A stretch of DNA of 64,000 bases from Eubacterium sp. 14-2 (lineage in GTDB: Bacteria; Bacillota; Clostridia; Lachnospirales; Lachnospiraceae). How positions within the stretch are numbered: position 1 is the first letter of the stretch; each line of letters begins with the position of its first letter. A program made the translations under genes and the position numbers. The notes under the pieces are model-generated. The model made no database searches, had not been told where the DNA came from, and saw nothing but the letters and a program-made list of their open reading frames with translations. Positions 54,634-64,000 of the stretch are shown here, in pieces. The stretch covers positions 1,371,400 through 1,435,399 of the forward strand of contig NZ_KE159568.1 of assembly GCF_000403845.2 (NCBI RefSeq), read 5' to 3'.

Positions 54634-57264
54634 ATGGATGATAAAATATTCGACCGGATTGATGAGATTGACCTGAAAAAAACCATGGAGAAATCTTATA
54701 TAGATTATGCCATGAGCGTTATTGCATCCCGTGCACTTCCGGATGTAAGGGACGGCCTGAAACCGGTGCAGCGGCGGATTCTTTATTCTATGATTGAACT
54801 GAATAACGGTCCTGACAAACCACACCGGAAATGCGCCCGTATCGTAGGTGATACCATGGGTAAATATCATCCCCATGGAGACAGCTCCATCTACGGCGCA
54901 CTGGTAAATATGGCCCAGGAATGGTCTACCCGCTATATGCTGGTGGACGGACATGGAAATTTTGGTTCTGTGGACGGGGACGGGGCGGCTGCCATGCGTT
55001 ATACGGAAGCACGCTTAAGTAAAATTTCCATGGAAATGCTGGCTGACATCAATAAAGATACCGTTGATTTCGGCCCCAACTTTGATGAGACAGAAAAAGA
55101 GCCTCTGGTACTTCCTTCCCGTTATCCAAACCTTTTAGTGAATGGAACCACAGGAATTGCAGTGGGTATGGCAACAAATATTCCGCCCCACAATCTGCGG
55201 GAAGTAATCGGGGCAGTGGTTAAAATCATAGATAACCGGATTGAGGAAGACCGGGAAACAGAAATAGAAGAAATTCTGAAAATTGTGAAAGGGCCGGATT
55301 TTCCTACCGGCGGTATGATACTTGGAACATCAGGAATTGACCAGGCTTACCGGACCGGGCGGGGCAAAATTAAAGTCCGTGCCATTTCTGATATTGAATC
55401 CATGGCCAACGGCAAGAACCGCATTGTGGTGACGGAGCTGCCCTATATGGTAAATAAGGCCAGACTGATTGAGAAAATTGCAGATCTGGTCCGTGATAAA
55501 AAAGTGGACGGCATTACAGATTTGCGGGATGAATCCAACCGGGAAGGTATGCGGATTTGTATCGAACTGCGCAGAGATGTGAACCCCAATGTGGTTTTAA
55601 ATCAGCTTTACAAGCATACCCAGCTTCAGGATACTTTTGGGGTGATTATGCTTGCACTGGTAGATAATCAGCCGAAGGTTCTGAATTTAAGCGATATGCT
55701 GGGCTACTACCTGAAGCATCAGGAAGAGGTAGTGACCAGAAGGACAAAATATGAGCTGAACAAAGCAGAAGAACGGGCTCATATTTTACAGGGTCTTCTG
55801 ACTGCTCTGGATCATATTGACGAAGTAATCAGTATTATCCGCAGCAGTGAAAACGTGCAGCTTGCAAAAGCTCGTCTGATCGAAAGATTTGCATTTTCAG
55901 ACGCCCAGGCTCAGGCAATCGTGGATATGCGTCTGCGGGCTCTGACCGGTCTGGAACGGGGAAAACTGGAAGGGGAATATAATCAGTTAATGGATTTGAT
56001 TCAGGAGTTAAAAGCAATTCTGGCAGATGAGAAAAAACTTCTGGGGGTAATCCGGAAAGAAATAATGGCTGTTTCTGACAAATTTGGAGACGACAGAAGG
56101 ACTTCTATTGGGTTTGACGAATATGATATTTCCATGGAAGATCTGATTCCGGTGTCAAATACGGTGATTACCATGACGAAACTGGGATATATCAAGCGTA
56201 TGAGCGTAGATAATTTCCGCAGTCAGAACCGCGGCGGCAAAGGCATTAAGGGGATGGAGACCATTGAGGATGATTACATAGAAGAACTGCTGATGACTAC
56301 CACCCATCATTATCTGATGTTTTTTACCAATACAGGGAAAGTATACCGTATGAAGGCATATGAGATACCGGAGGCAGGGAGAACGGCCAGAGGAACGGCA
56401 ATTATCAATCTGCTTTTGCTTCAGCCGGGGGAAAAGATTACGGCGGTGATTCCCATTCGGGAATATAAAAATGACCATTTTCTGTTTATGGCCACAAAGA
56501 ATGGAATTGTGAAGAAAACGCCTGTTACAGATTATGCAAACGTCCGCAAAAAAGGTCTTGCTGCCATCAATCTGCGGGAAGAGGATGAACTGATTGAAGT
56601 AAAAATGACGGATAATACAAAGGATATGATACTTGTCACAAGGTTTGGCCAGTGTATCCGATTCCATGAGACAGATGTAAGAAGTACCGGAAGGACTTCC
56701 ATGGGTGTTATCGGCATGAATCTGTCCGACCGGGATGAAGTGGTGGGAATGCAGATGAATACCCAGGGAGAATATCTGCTGATCGCCTCTGAAAAAGGTC
56801 TTGGGAAACTCACCAGAATGGAAGAATTTACTCCTCAGAACCGCGGCGGCAAAGGGGTAAAATGCTATAAAATTACGGAAAAAACCGGTAACATCGTAGG
56901 CGTAAAGGCAGTCAACCAGGAAAATGAGATTATGATGATTACCACAGAGGGAATTATTATCCGTATGAAGGTAGAAGGAATTTCTGTTCTGGGGCGTGTA
57001 ACTTCCGGTGTGAAGCTGATGAATCTGTCAGAGGACATTACAGTTGCAAGTATTGCAAAAGTCCGGGAGGATCAGTCTCTGATGGAAAATACGGAGGAGG
57101 AAGAACTTCTGACTGAGGAAGAAGAACAGCTCAGTGCTGCCAGGGCAGAGGAAGCTGCCCGGAAAATGATTTCTCCGGCAGAAAGTGCAAAGAGGGACGA
57201 AGCATTGCTGCAGGAACTGCTGGAGCGGGCAGAAGCTGACCAGGATGAAGATATGGAAGAATAG
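54634..57264 (+). CDS. gyrA: DNA gyrase subunit A
   Basis: This gene encodes 876 residues from ATG 54634, preceded by GGAGGG. The cleavage domain has catalytic Tyr123 ([12 protein letters not shown]). The C-terminal pinwheel carries the GyrA box QNRGGKG at the first blade and a second copy, so this is gyrase and not topoisomerase IV. In the quinolone region [12 protein letters not shown] the residue matching E. coli D87 is Gly88. A long acidic tail ends the protein. Confidence 0.96.
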   Translation: MDDKIFDRIDEIDLKKTMEKSYIDYAMSVIASRALPDVRDGLKPVQRRILYSMIELNNGPDKPHRKCARIVGDTMGKYHPHGDSSIYGALVNMAQEWSTRYMLVDGHGNFGSVDGDGAAAMRYTEARLSKISMEMLADINKDTVDFGPNFDETEKEPLVLPSRYPNLLVNGTTGIAVGMATNIPPHNLREVIGAVVKIIDNRIEEDRETEIEEILKIVKGPDFPTGGMILGTSGIDQAYRTGRGKIKVRAISDIESMANGKNRIVVTELPYMVNKARLIEKIADLVRDKKVDGITDLRDESNREGMRICIELRRDVNPNVVLNQLYKHTQLQDTFGVIMLALVDNQPKVLNLSDMLGYYLKHQEEVVTRRTKYELNKAEERAHILQGLLTALDHIDEVISIIRSSENVQLAKARLIERFAFSDAQAQAIVDMRLRALTGLERGKLEGEYNQLMDLIQELKAILADEKKLLGVIRKEIMAVSDKFGDDRRTSIGFDEYDISMEDLIPVSNTVITMTKLGYIKRMSVDNFRSQNRGGKGIKGMETIEDDYIEELLMTTTHHYLMFFTNTGKVYRMKAYEIPEAGRTARGTAIINLLLLQPGEKITAVIPIREYKNDHFLFMATKNGIVKKTPVTDYANVRKKGLAAINLREEDELIEVKMTDNTKDMILVTRFGQCIRFHETDVRSTGRTSMGVIGMNLSDRDEVVGMQMNTQGEYLLIASEKGLGKLTRMEEFTPQNRGGKGVKCYKITEKTGNIVGVKAVNQENEIMMITTEGIIIRMKVEGISVLGRVTSGVKLMNLSEDITVASIAKVREDQSLMENTEEEELLTEEEEQLSAARAEEAARKMISPAESAKRDEALLQELLERAEADQDEDMEE

Positions 57265-57340
57265 AAAACATATTGTGTCGGGCTGAATGATTATATACAT
57301 TCAATTGCCTGTGATTATATAACAGGAAAGGAAAGATAGC

Positions 57341-57895
57341 ATGGGTCTGGCAGAATCCGAACGCAGGAAAGATGAAAAAATAAACGGCATTATTTATGAT
57401 ATGTTGCCATCGCCCGGATACAGGCATTGTATTGTGAATGGCAATATATACAGAATCATAGGAAATGGTCTGAAAAACAGCATGTGTTTTGCATCCATGG
57501 AAAATCTGGATTTTAAATATCATCCGGAAGAAAACGACGATTATGTATGCCCGGACATTATGATTGTCTGCGACCGAAAACATTTAAAAGGCAGTGCATA
57601 CGGCGGAACTCCCCGATTTATTGCTGAAACTTTAAGTAATGCAACAGCAAAAAGAGACAGGACAGAGAAAAAAGACATTTACGAAAAAGCAGGAGTAGAG
57701 GAGTATTGGATCGTATCTCCGCAGGGTTCCGTGGAAATCTATTATCTGGAATCAGGAAAATATATTCTGGAGCAGAATTACATGCTCCAGAATGATAAAG
57801 AAGATGAAGATTATAATGGAGAAACAGAGATTTGTCTGAAAGCATTTCCTCAGATAAAAATGACCCTTGGAGAAATTTTTGAAGGGCTGGATTAG
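57341..57895 (+). CDS. Uma2-family PD-(D/E)XK nuclease-like protein
   Basis: This gene encodes 184 residues, starting at ATG 57341 behind GGAAAGG. The core is CPDIMIVCDRKHLKG (Asp), FIAETLSNATAKRDRTEK (Glu and Lys) and YEKAGVEEYWIVSP, the Uma2/DUF820 fold. These proteins are frequent in cyanobacteria and Clostridia; nuclease action is predicted from fold only. Confidence 0.85.
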   Translation: MGLAESERRKDEKINGIIYDMLPSPGYRHCIVNGNIYRIIGNGLKNSMCFASMENLDFKYHPEENDDYVCPDIMIVCDRKHLKGSAYGGTPRFIAETLSNATAKRDRTEKKDIYEKAGVEEYWIVSPQGSVEIYYLESGKYILEQNYMLQNDKEDEDYNGETEICLKAFPQIKMTLGEIFEGLD

Positions 57896-58128
57896 TTACA
57901 AATTATTTTAGAATTAATCTGACAGAACCTGACAAAATCAAAGCATAGAATTATCAGATATAAGTTACATAATCCGGCCTATTTAAAGTTTGTTTTCAAC
58001 AAAAGGGCTGAATTTCTATTTCCATGAAGGTGATAATCCCATCAGCCACAGAAAAACCAGAACGTAGAAAAATCAAATAGTCTGTCTTAATGCTTCAGAA
58101 TATTAACATAAGCGGGGTGTATGTTGAA

Positions 58129-61100
58129 ATGAAATGGACAAAAGAATCTTTTTCGGAAAAATTACTGCTATCTAAAAGACATCCGGTTCGGCAGAAGCTG
58201 TTGTCGGTTCTGCTCTGTGTCTGCCTGCTGATGGTATCCATGCCTGTGGAAGGTTACAGCCCGGAAGTGCAGGCAGAAGAAGAATTTTCAGTAATTCAGG
58301 AAACAGTACGAAAGCCTGATATGATACAGTCTGCTGATTTACCGGTAGAGCAGAAAGAGGATAAAAGTGCAGTAGATGAAAATACAGCGGAAAATCTGGC
58401 CGGAAAAATATCGGACAGTGAAATATCTGATGCTGGAAGAAGCAAAGATGAGATAAGAAAGGATGATATAAAAAAGGATGAATTAAGAGAGGATGCGTTA
58501 AACCGGGAAAATATCAGGGTGATTCCGGAAGAAAATACGGAATTATTCCGTGATGCTTCAATACCTTCTTCAAACATAACAATCAGTGAGGATACCATAT
58601 GGACCGGAGGTACTTTAAGTGAAGGTACCATTACCATAAATGAGGGGAAGACTCTTACTCTGACGGATGAAGTGATGGTTTCTGGAAATCTGACCATAGA
58701 AGGCGGCGGTTCCATCGTTACCGGAGGTACCTCCGGGCTGGGAAATTTTAATCTGTTAAACGAAGGATGCAGTTTAACAATACGAAATATTACCATGGAA
58801 CAGAGAACGGAAAATGTTTCATCAGGTTTGATTTTAGTCACGTCAGGTACTGTTATACTGGATGGATGTATGGTTCAGAATTTCACAAAAGGTTTTCTGT
58901 GTGTTTATGGAGGAACATTAATTTCTGAAAATACAGTAATAAAAAACTGTTCTGTAAACGCAGTAATCAGTTTAAATGAAAACAGTTATGCAGAATTAAA
59001 TGGGACTACAATAGAAGGCTGTACTGCAGAAGGCAGGGACGGAGTCATTTATATTGATAAGGCCAGTGTGGAAATCAGCGGAACCACAATCACAGACTGT
59101 TCTGTGAGCAACAGTAATCACGGTGGTATAATCTATATGTGGGAAGGAAAACTGAATATCAGTAACAGTACCATTAAAAACTGTTCTTCAGATGGTTTCG
59201 GAGCTGCAATTTCCACCATGTATGGAGCTGAAAACAGTAGTAAGGTTATCAATATAAGGGACACAGTGATTGAAGGCTGTTCCGGAACATTCAATGGCGC
59301 CATTGCTCTGGATAAATGTACTTTGAATATCTACAGCGGTACTTTCCGCAATAATTATACAACGTCTGAAGAAGATGTGCCGCCTCATCCTACAGGGGGA
59401 GGGTTTATTTATAATGATGAATCCACGGTAAATATTTATGGAGGAACTTTTTCCGGAAACAGCGCTGCAGGAAAAGGCGGGTGTATCCAGAACAGCGGAG
59501 TAAATTCCCACACAAATATTTACGGAGGAACCTTTTCCGGAAACACATGCAGCAAAGATGAATATAAAGGCAGCGGTTCTGTGGGACTCTGGTCTTACGC
59601 TCCATTCAGCAGCAGCCTGACATTATCCGGTAATGTAAAATTTACGGGAGATGGTACGGAAGGTTCCGGAACGGATGGAATTTATCTGTATCCTTCTCAG
59701 AAAGTATTTATCAGTTCAGAACTGACATATCCCGCAACTGTCTATCTGAAAGCAGCAGAGGGTTATGTAATTGCACAGGGGAAAGATGATTATCGGCTTA
59801 CAAAAAGGGATCTGAAGAAAATATTGTTTGTGGATACAGACGGAGGAACCTGGTACAGCAGGCTGAATGAAGAAAAAAATCAGATTTATCTTACGAAGGA
59901 CCGACCGGATGATAAATTTATGGTCTTTTATTACGGCGTGGACGGGAAGATAACGGATGATAATGAATATGATCCTGGGGCTGCTGTTACCGTGAAATCA
60001 CCTGATGATTATCCAATTCCGGATAAAGATAAATTTCTTTACTGGTCTGCCCATGAGGATGGATCAGAACCTCATTATAACGGTGGTGACGTAATCACAG
60101 ATATTCAGGATAATATTCATCTGTATGCTGTGTATGAAGAAACAGAAAATAAAACCCTGTCTGCAGATTTTTATTCCGGCGGCGCAGGCCAGAAAAAAAC
60201 AGTTGAGGTGGAAGCAGGGGGATATGATAAAGGCGGAAATATTATCACACCGTTTTTGAAATCCATGGCAGGATGGACACCTTTGGGATGGAGTGAAAGT
60301 AATTCAGAATTTGAAGCAGATATCGAAGCAGGCACAGGACTCAGGCTGACTGAAAGTAAAAAAGAATATTATGGAGTTTATGAAAAGAATGTGACTCTTT
60401 CCTATGATGCCAATGGTGGGGACAGTACGCCTTCATCGGCTGCAGATCTCTGTTATGCCAATGTAAATTATGAAATTTCCTGGAAAGAAGCAGAATTTAT
60501 TCTTGCGAAAGCCCCTTCCAGAGAAGGTTTTAAATTTAACGGATGGAATACCCGGAAAGACGGCAACGGTAAATCATATCAGCCGGGAGAAACTCTGAAA
60601 CTCAGGGAAAATACTACAGTATATGCTGTTTTTCAGGAAAAAGATAAGAAAACCCTGATTGCTGATTTCTATTCCGGCGGTCCTGATCTGAAAGAACCTG
60701 TCCGCACGGAGGCAGAAGTAGATGTGGAAGCAGAAAGGGGAACAATTACCGCGCCCTTTTTGCAGACTTTTACGGGATGGACACCTTTGGGCTGGAGTGA
60801 AGATAAAGGGTCATATGAAGGAACTGTTTCAGAAAACAGTGAGTGTACTCTGACAAAACCGGAAACGAAATATTACGGTATCTATGAGAAAAGTATTACT
60901 GTTTCTTATAAAGATGAGGAAGGAAACAATATACTGAAATCGGAGAGGGGGAAACGTTTTGCCAGTGTGCACAGTGAAATTACTTATAAAGATCCTCAGT
61001 TTACGGTTGAACCGGCCATGAAAAAAGATGGATATACCTTTGTGGAATGGAACACAAAACCGGACAGATCAGGAAAAGGTTACGAAGCGGGCAGTCTGGA

Positions 61101-63189
61101 AACTTTTGAAGAAGATACGGTTTTATATCCTGTTTTTGTGGAAAATGGAAAAAAGCAGTTTCTTGCAGATTTTTATTCCGGCAGTGCAGGTCAGAAAGTA
61201 ACCATTCCGAAAACAGTGGAGGATACGGATTTATCTGCTGACATAAAAACACCTGTTTTGCAGGATATGCCCGGCTGGACGTCTGTGGGCTGGACAGCAG
61301 ATGTTTCATCATTTACCGGTGATATCATGCCTGATTCCGAACTGACGCTGAAACAGGAACACAGTTCATATTACGGCATTTACAAAAAACATGTAAGATT
61401 GTCCTATGATACCAACGGCGGAGGTACTGCACCCAATTCAGAGGATAAGTTTGCATATGCAAATGTTCATGAGGATATTACATATCAGATGCCGGAATTT
61501 GTCATTGCTGATTTATCTGCCCGTCAGGGATATCTCTTTATGGGATGGAATACTCAGGCAGATGGAACAGGAGAAATGTTTCAGCCGGGAACCAGTCGTA
61601 ATCTGCAACAGAATACAAATCTTTATGCAGTCTGGAAAGATATTTCGGAAACGCCGGATGTAGCAGATTATCAGGTAGAATATTACTGTCAGAACCTTAC
61701 AGGAGAAGATTATACCAGAATAGATAATGACACAAAACATCTGGCGGACAGAGTGGGAACAGAAGTGGAGGCCAGACAGAAAAAATATACCGGATATACA
61801 CTGAATCTGAACCATCCTTCCGGAAAACCAAAGGGGAAAGTGGAGCAGGACGGAAGCCTTGTGCTGAAACTTTACTATGACAGAAATATCTATGAAGTGG
61901 AATTTAATCTGAACGGAGGATATGGAACCACACCTGATACACAGAAAGTACGTTACGGAGGGAAACTGGAACAGGTGGCGGACCCTGTTAAATCAGGATA
62001 TAACTTCAAGGGCTGGTATATGTATGACAAGGGACTGGAGGTTGGACTGTGGGATTTCGAAAGTCCGGTGGAAAACAATACGGGGATGCTGAAAACCACT
62101 CTCTATGCAAAATGGGCAGACGAGACAGCTCCGGTTATGGGAGAAGCCTCTTTCAGTAAATCACACAAAAATCTGATGGAATGGCTGATTCAGAAAAAAA
62201 GCCTTGTGATTACAGTTCCGGTAAGGGAAGAAGGAAGCGGCCTTGCCAGAGCAGAATATCTGCTGATAGCAGAAGATGGAACGGAAAAGGATGATACAGC
62301 GCAGATCACAGAGACCGGTGAACTTGCCGGACAGATGACCCCATACGGAAGTTCTGCTTCTGTTATCCGGGCGGTACAGGGAGAGGCGGAACGCGGCAGT
62401 TACGAAGCCAGAATTGTGATAGAAGAAGAATTCAAAGGAAAAGTATATCTGACCTGTACGGATAATGCAGGAAACATATCATCACAGAAAATGCTGACAG
62501 CCGAAGACGGAGGCGTTATACTGGAAGATAATGCTCCGAAAATCAGTTTTTCCGGTACGAAGGAAACTACGGGAGGAAAACCTCTGGAAGTAAAAGTAGA
62601 AGTAAAAGACAGCGAAGACGGTACGGTTGCAGGAGGAATTTCCAGTGTCAGCTATCAGGCAGACAAAGGGAAAAAAATCACCCTGCCGGAAGAGGAATTT
62701 TCAGAAGAACTGGTGGAATCCTGTGAGTTTACCGTAAAGATTTCCGGAGAAGGGAAACATACCCTTCAGGTGGAAGCAGAAGATCATGCGGGAAATAAGA
62801 GCAGGGCAGAGATTTCCCTTAAAATAAACGGAGAAAAGAATACCCCTGCAGAGGTACCGAACAGCTCCAGAACAGGAGGTACAGGAAAACCGGGAAATCC
62901 CCTGGGAGGAGAACCGAAAACAGGGGACAGCACACAGATACAGATCTGTGCCACACTGGCCATGATAGCGGGATTCGGTTATCTGCTGCTGTACTTTGAA
63001 GGAGAGAACGGAATCACAGAGCAGGAGAAAGAAGAGATTGTTTATCGAATTGTGGAATGGGCAAAACAGGGAGGAAAAATACGAAGGCTCCTGGGAGTGG
63101 CAGTAATCTTCCTGTTCCTGGCATATTACCACAGTATGGGAAAGAGTGTAACGGTAGAATGGAGAGAAGTTTATATGAAGGAAAGTTAG
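58129..63189 (+). CDS. Large exported surface protein with beta-helix and repeat modules
   Basis: This gene encodes about 1687 residues from ATG 58129 (MKWTKESFSEKLLLSKRHPV); the next gene starts the same way, which supports this start. A signal peptide ends near VQAEE (about 60). A right-handed beta-helix follows (about 160-480) with rows such as SVEISGTTITDCS and NIYGGTFSGNS. Three tandem modules of about 160 residues (about 660-1165), each ADFYSG ... GWT-x-x-GW ... YYG-x-Y-x-K ... GWNT ... YAV, include a Listeria-Bacteroides-type repeat. Another such repeat (FNLNGGYGTTPDTQKV) and Ig-like domains come next. Near the end EPKTGD plus a hydrophobic helix resembles a sortase signal, but about 60 further residues with a second helix follow. 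Probably an adhesin. Confidence 0.8.
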   Translation: MKWTKESFSEKLLLSKRHPVRQKLLSVLLCVCLLMVSMPVEGYSPEVQAEEEFSVIQETVRKPDMIQSADLPVEQKEDKSAVDENTAENLAGKISDSEISDAGRSKDEIRKDDIKKDELREDALNRENIRVIPEENTELFRDASIPSSNITISEDTIWTGGTLSEGTITINEGKTLTLTDEVMVSGNLTIEGGGSIVTGGTSGLGNFNLLNEGCSLTIRNITMEQRTENVSSGLILVTSGTVILDGCMVQNFTKGFLCVYGGTLISENTVIKNCSVNAVISLNENSYAELNGTTIEGCTAEGRDGVIYIDKASVEISGTTITDCSVSNSNHGGIIYMWEGKLNISNSTIKNCSSDGFGAAISTMYGAENSSKVINIRDTVIEGCSGTFNGAIALDKCTLNIYSGTFRNNYTTSEEDVPPHPTGGGFIYNDESTVNIYGGTFSGNSAAGKGGCIQNSGVNSHTNIYGGTFSGNTCSKDEYKGSGSVGLWSYAPFSSSLTLSGNVKFTGDGTEGSGTDGIYLYPSQKVFISSELTYPATVYLKAAEGYVIAQGKDDYRLTKRDLKKILFVDTDGGTWYSRLNEEKNQIYLTKDRPDDKFMVFYYGVDGKITDDNEYDPGAAVTVKSPDDYPIPDKDKFLYWSAHEDGSEPHYNGGDVITDIQDNIHLYAVYEETENKTLSADFYSGGAGQKKTVEVEAGGYDKGGNIITPFLKSMAGWTPLGWSESNSEFEADIEAGTGLRLTESKKEYYGVYEKNVTLSYDANGGDSTPSSAADLCYANVNYEISWKEAEFILAKAPSREGFKFNGWNTRKDGNGKSYQPGETLKLRENTTVYAVFQEKDKKTLIADFYSGGPDLKEPVRTEAEVDVEAERGTITAPFLQTFTGWTPLGWSEDKGSYEGTVSENSECTLTKPETKYYGIYEKSITVSYKDEEGNNILKSERGKRFASVHSEITYKDPQFTVEPAMKKDGYTFVEWNTKPDRSGKGYEAGSLETFEEDTVLYPVFVENGKKQFLADFYSGSAGQKVTIPKTVEDTDLSADIKTPVLQDMPGWTSVGWTADVSSFTGDIMPDSELTLKQEHSSYYGIYKKHVRLSYDTNGGGTAPNSEDKFAYANVHEDITYQMPEFVIADLSARQGYLFMGWNTQADGTGEMFQPGTSRNLQQNTNLYAVWKDISETPDVADYQVEYYCQNLTGEDYTRIDNDTKHLADRVGTEVEARQKKYTGYTLNLNHPSGKPKGKVEQDGSLVLKLYYDRNIYEVEFNLNGGYGTTPDTQKVRYGGKLEQVADPVKSGYNFKGWYMYDKGLEVGLWDFESPVENNTGMLKTTLYAKWADETAPVMGEASFSKSHKNLMEWLIQKKSLVITVPVREEGSGLARAEYLLIAEDGTEKDDTAQITETGELAGQMTPYGSSASVIRAVQGEAERGSYEARIVIEEEFKGKVYLTCTDNAGNISSQKMLTAEDGGVILEDNAPKISFSGTKETTGGKPLEVKVEVKDSEDGTVAGGISSVSYQADKGKKITLPEEEFSEELVESCEFTVKISGEGKHTLQVEAEDHAGNKSRAEISLKINGEKNTPAEVPNSSRTGGTGKPGNPLGGEPKTGDSTQIQICATLAMIAGFGYLLLYFEGENGITEQEKEEIVYRIVEWAKQGGKIRRLLGVAVIFLFLAYYHSMGKSVTVEWREVYMKES

Positions 63190-63196
63190 AACATAC

Positions 63197-63234
63197 ATCC
63201 CCGGCTGTATTGTAATATAGCCGGGGATTCTTTT
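63197..63234 (+). terminator. Terminator of the first surface-protein gene
   Basis: ATCCCCGGCT (63197-63206) pairs with AGCCGGGGAT (63219-63228), extended by inner pairs, and is followed by TCTTTTCTTT. Confidence 0.9.
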
Positions 63235-63363
63235 CTTTATTTTGAAATTTTATTTGTTTTCCACTTCTGTCAAATAAATAGTATTTATTTCTGGAAAATA
63301 TCCTGTTTTTTAGTTATAATTAAGTTAATCATTTTTATTAAAGGAAAAGGAGTGTGTTATGAG

Positions 63364-64000
63364 ATGAAAAAGACAAAGGAAAATTTCCAGGAAAAACCAC
63401 TGAAGCCCAAACGGCACCCGATCCGGCAGAAACTGCTGTCATGCCTGTTGTCTGTGTGTCTTCTGCTGGTTTCTCTGCCGGTGGAATTTTACGGTTCTGA
63501 AGTTCAGGCGGAAGAAATGGTACAGGAAATCATGTCTTTTTCAGAATTGCCGGAGGAAGTGCAGAATCAGACAGCAGATAAGGGAACAGCCCAGGAAAGC
63601 CTGAGCCTTCCGGATACCCTGTGGGCAGTCTGTGTATTTACAGAATCAGAACCGGTGATGTTAGAACATATTACATGGCAAAGTGCTCCGGCATACGATA
63701 AAGATACGGAAGGCACTTATGTTTTCACACCTGTGCTACCGGAATCTTTCGTACTGGCAGAAGGGGCAGTTCTTCCAGAAATAAATGTAACAGTGGCAGG
63801 AACCAGTGATATGCTTCCGGAAAAAGAAACAGTTCAGACCCTGGAGGAACCGGAAGAAATCCTGATGGAAGGAAGCAAATCAGACCGGGATTTTGCGGAA
63901 GATATGGATTTGCAGACAGATAGAATACCGAAAAACAGAATTGCAGCGATTGCAGAGGGGGAAGATGCGGGAGAAGAGGGAGAAGAGCCGGCATGCGGGG
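63364..64000 (+). CDS. Second surface protein (partial, runs off the window)
   Basis: At least 212 residues are open to the right edge. The start KRHPIRQKLLSCLLSVCLLL and VSLPVEFYGSEVQAEE nearly repeats the first protein's signal region, so the two are tandem paralogues. A later segment ITWQSAPAYDKDTEGTYVFT, then PVLPESFVLAEGAVLPEINV, is a domain seen in clostridial surface proteins. It has its own promoter-like TATAAT about 50 bases upstream. Confidence 0.8.
   Translation, partial: MKKTKENFQEKPLKPKRHPIRQKLLSCLLSVCLLLVSLPVEFYGSEVQAEEMVQEIMSFSELPEEVQNQTADKGTAQESLSLPDTLWAVCVFTESEPVMLEHITWQSAPAYDKDTEGTYVFTPVLPESFVLAEGAVLPEINVTVAGTSDMLPEKETVQTLEEPEEILMEGSKSDRDFAEDMDLQTDRIPKNRIAAIAEGEDAGEEGEEPACG

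Noticed and set aside
57896-58128. Possible riboswitch before the large surface-protein gene
   Set aside because: No conserved aptamer core (c-di-GMP, SAM or other) could be found by eye.

Overview
The window is a piece of a Lachnospiraceae-type (Clostridia, low-to-mid GC Firmicute) chromosome. The evidence is the gene order around the replication origin on the right half: soj/parA-parB with parS sites, rsmG, mnmG, mnmE, jag, yidC, yidD, rnpA and rpmH read leftward. An oriC intergenic region follows, then dnaA, dnaN, an S4-domain gene, recF, gyrB and gyrA read rightward. DUF4446, DUF3881, an HD-GYP protein and a DegS/DegU-like pair sit beside parAB. Replication therefore starts near 48.2 kb, and nearly all core genes are read away from it.

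Region by region. 1-12.3 kb is a scrambled mobile island. It holds the start of a phage-type replisome organizer, two small HTH regulators, a putative oriT with mobC but no relaxase, and a complete leftward phosphate cassette (pstS-C-A-B-phoU-response regulator-histidine kinase). It also holds tnpV, the C-terminal stub of a tyrosine integrase, an Rpn-family nuclease/transposase between two copies of a hairpin repeat, a small-peptide/antisense-RNA module that looks like a type I toxin-antitoxin system, and a 3' fragment of a tRNA-Lys(CTT) gene (probable attachment site). 12.9-22.8 kb is a second element. It has a large serine recombinase at one end, transposon-type small genes, a PadR-controlled membrane/accessory operon, a three-gene AAA+ cassette of unknown function that could be a defence system, and a tnpV gene killed by an early stop. 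Related palindromes lie near both ends of this second element. 22.8-27.1 kb carries orphan accessory genes, including an XRE/TPR-type regulator flanked by two further copies of the antitoxin/terminator module.

27.1-33.4 kb has a PP-loop amidotransferase-like gene coupled to a two-component system, a membrane-anchored protein with a long Pro/Glu repeat tract, a truncated Abi (HEPN) gene, a strong promoter driving a short unassigned RNA, and tRNA-Arg(CCT). 33.4-57.3 kb is the conserved origin region. The right end has a Uma2-family nuclease-like gene and two tandem genes for large exported surface proteins with almost the same signal peptide; the second runs off the window.

How it fits together: ParA/ParB/parS and DnaA/oriC handle chromosome segregation and initiation. 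The yidC-jag, mnmE/mnmG/rsmG and rnpA/rpmH genes serve membrane insertion, tRNA/rRNA modification and RNA processing. The left third is acquired DNA inserted within about 20-48 kb of the origin. The best candidates for undescribed biology are the antisense-RNA-controlled 32-residue membrane peptide with its orphan copies, the 19.6-22.2 kb AAA+ cassette, and the short RNA at about 33.02 kb. All assignments come from reading the sequence by eye; no database search was run.
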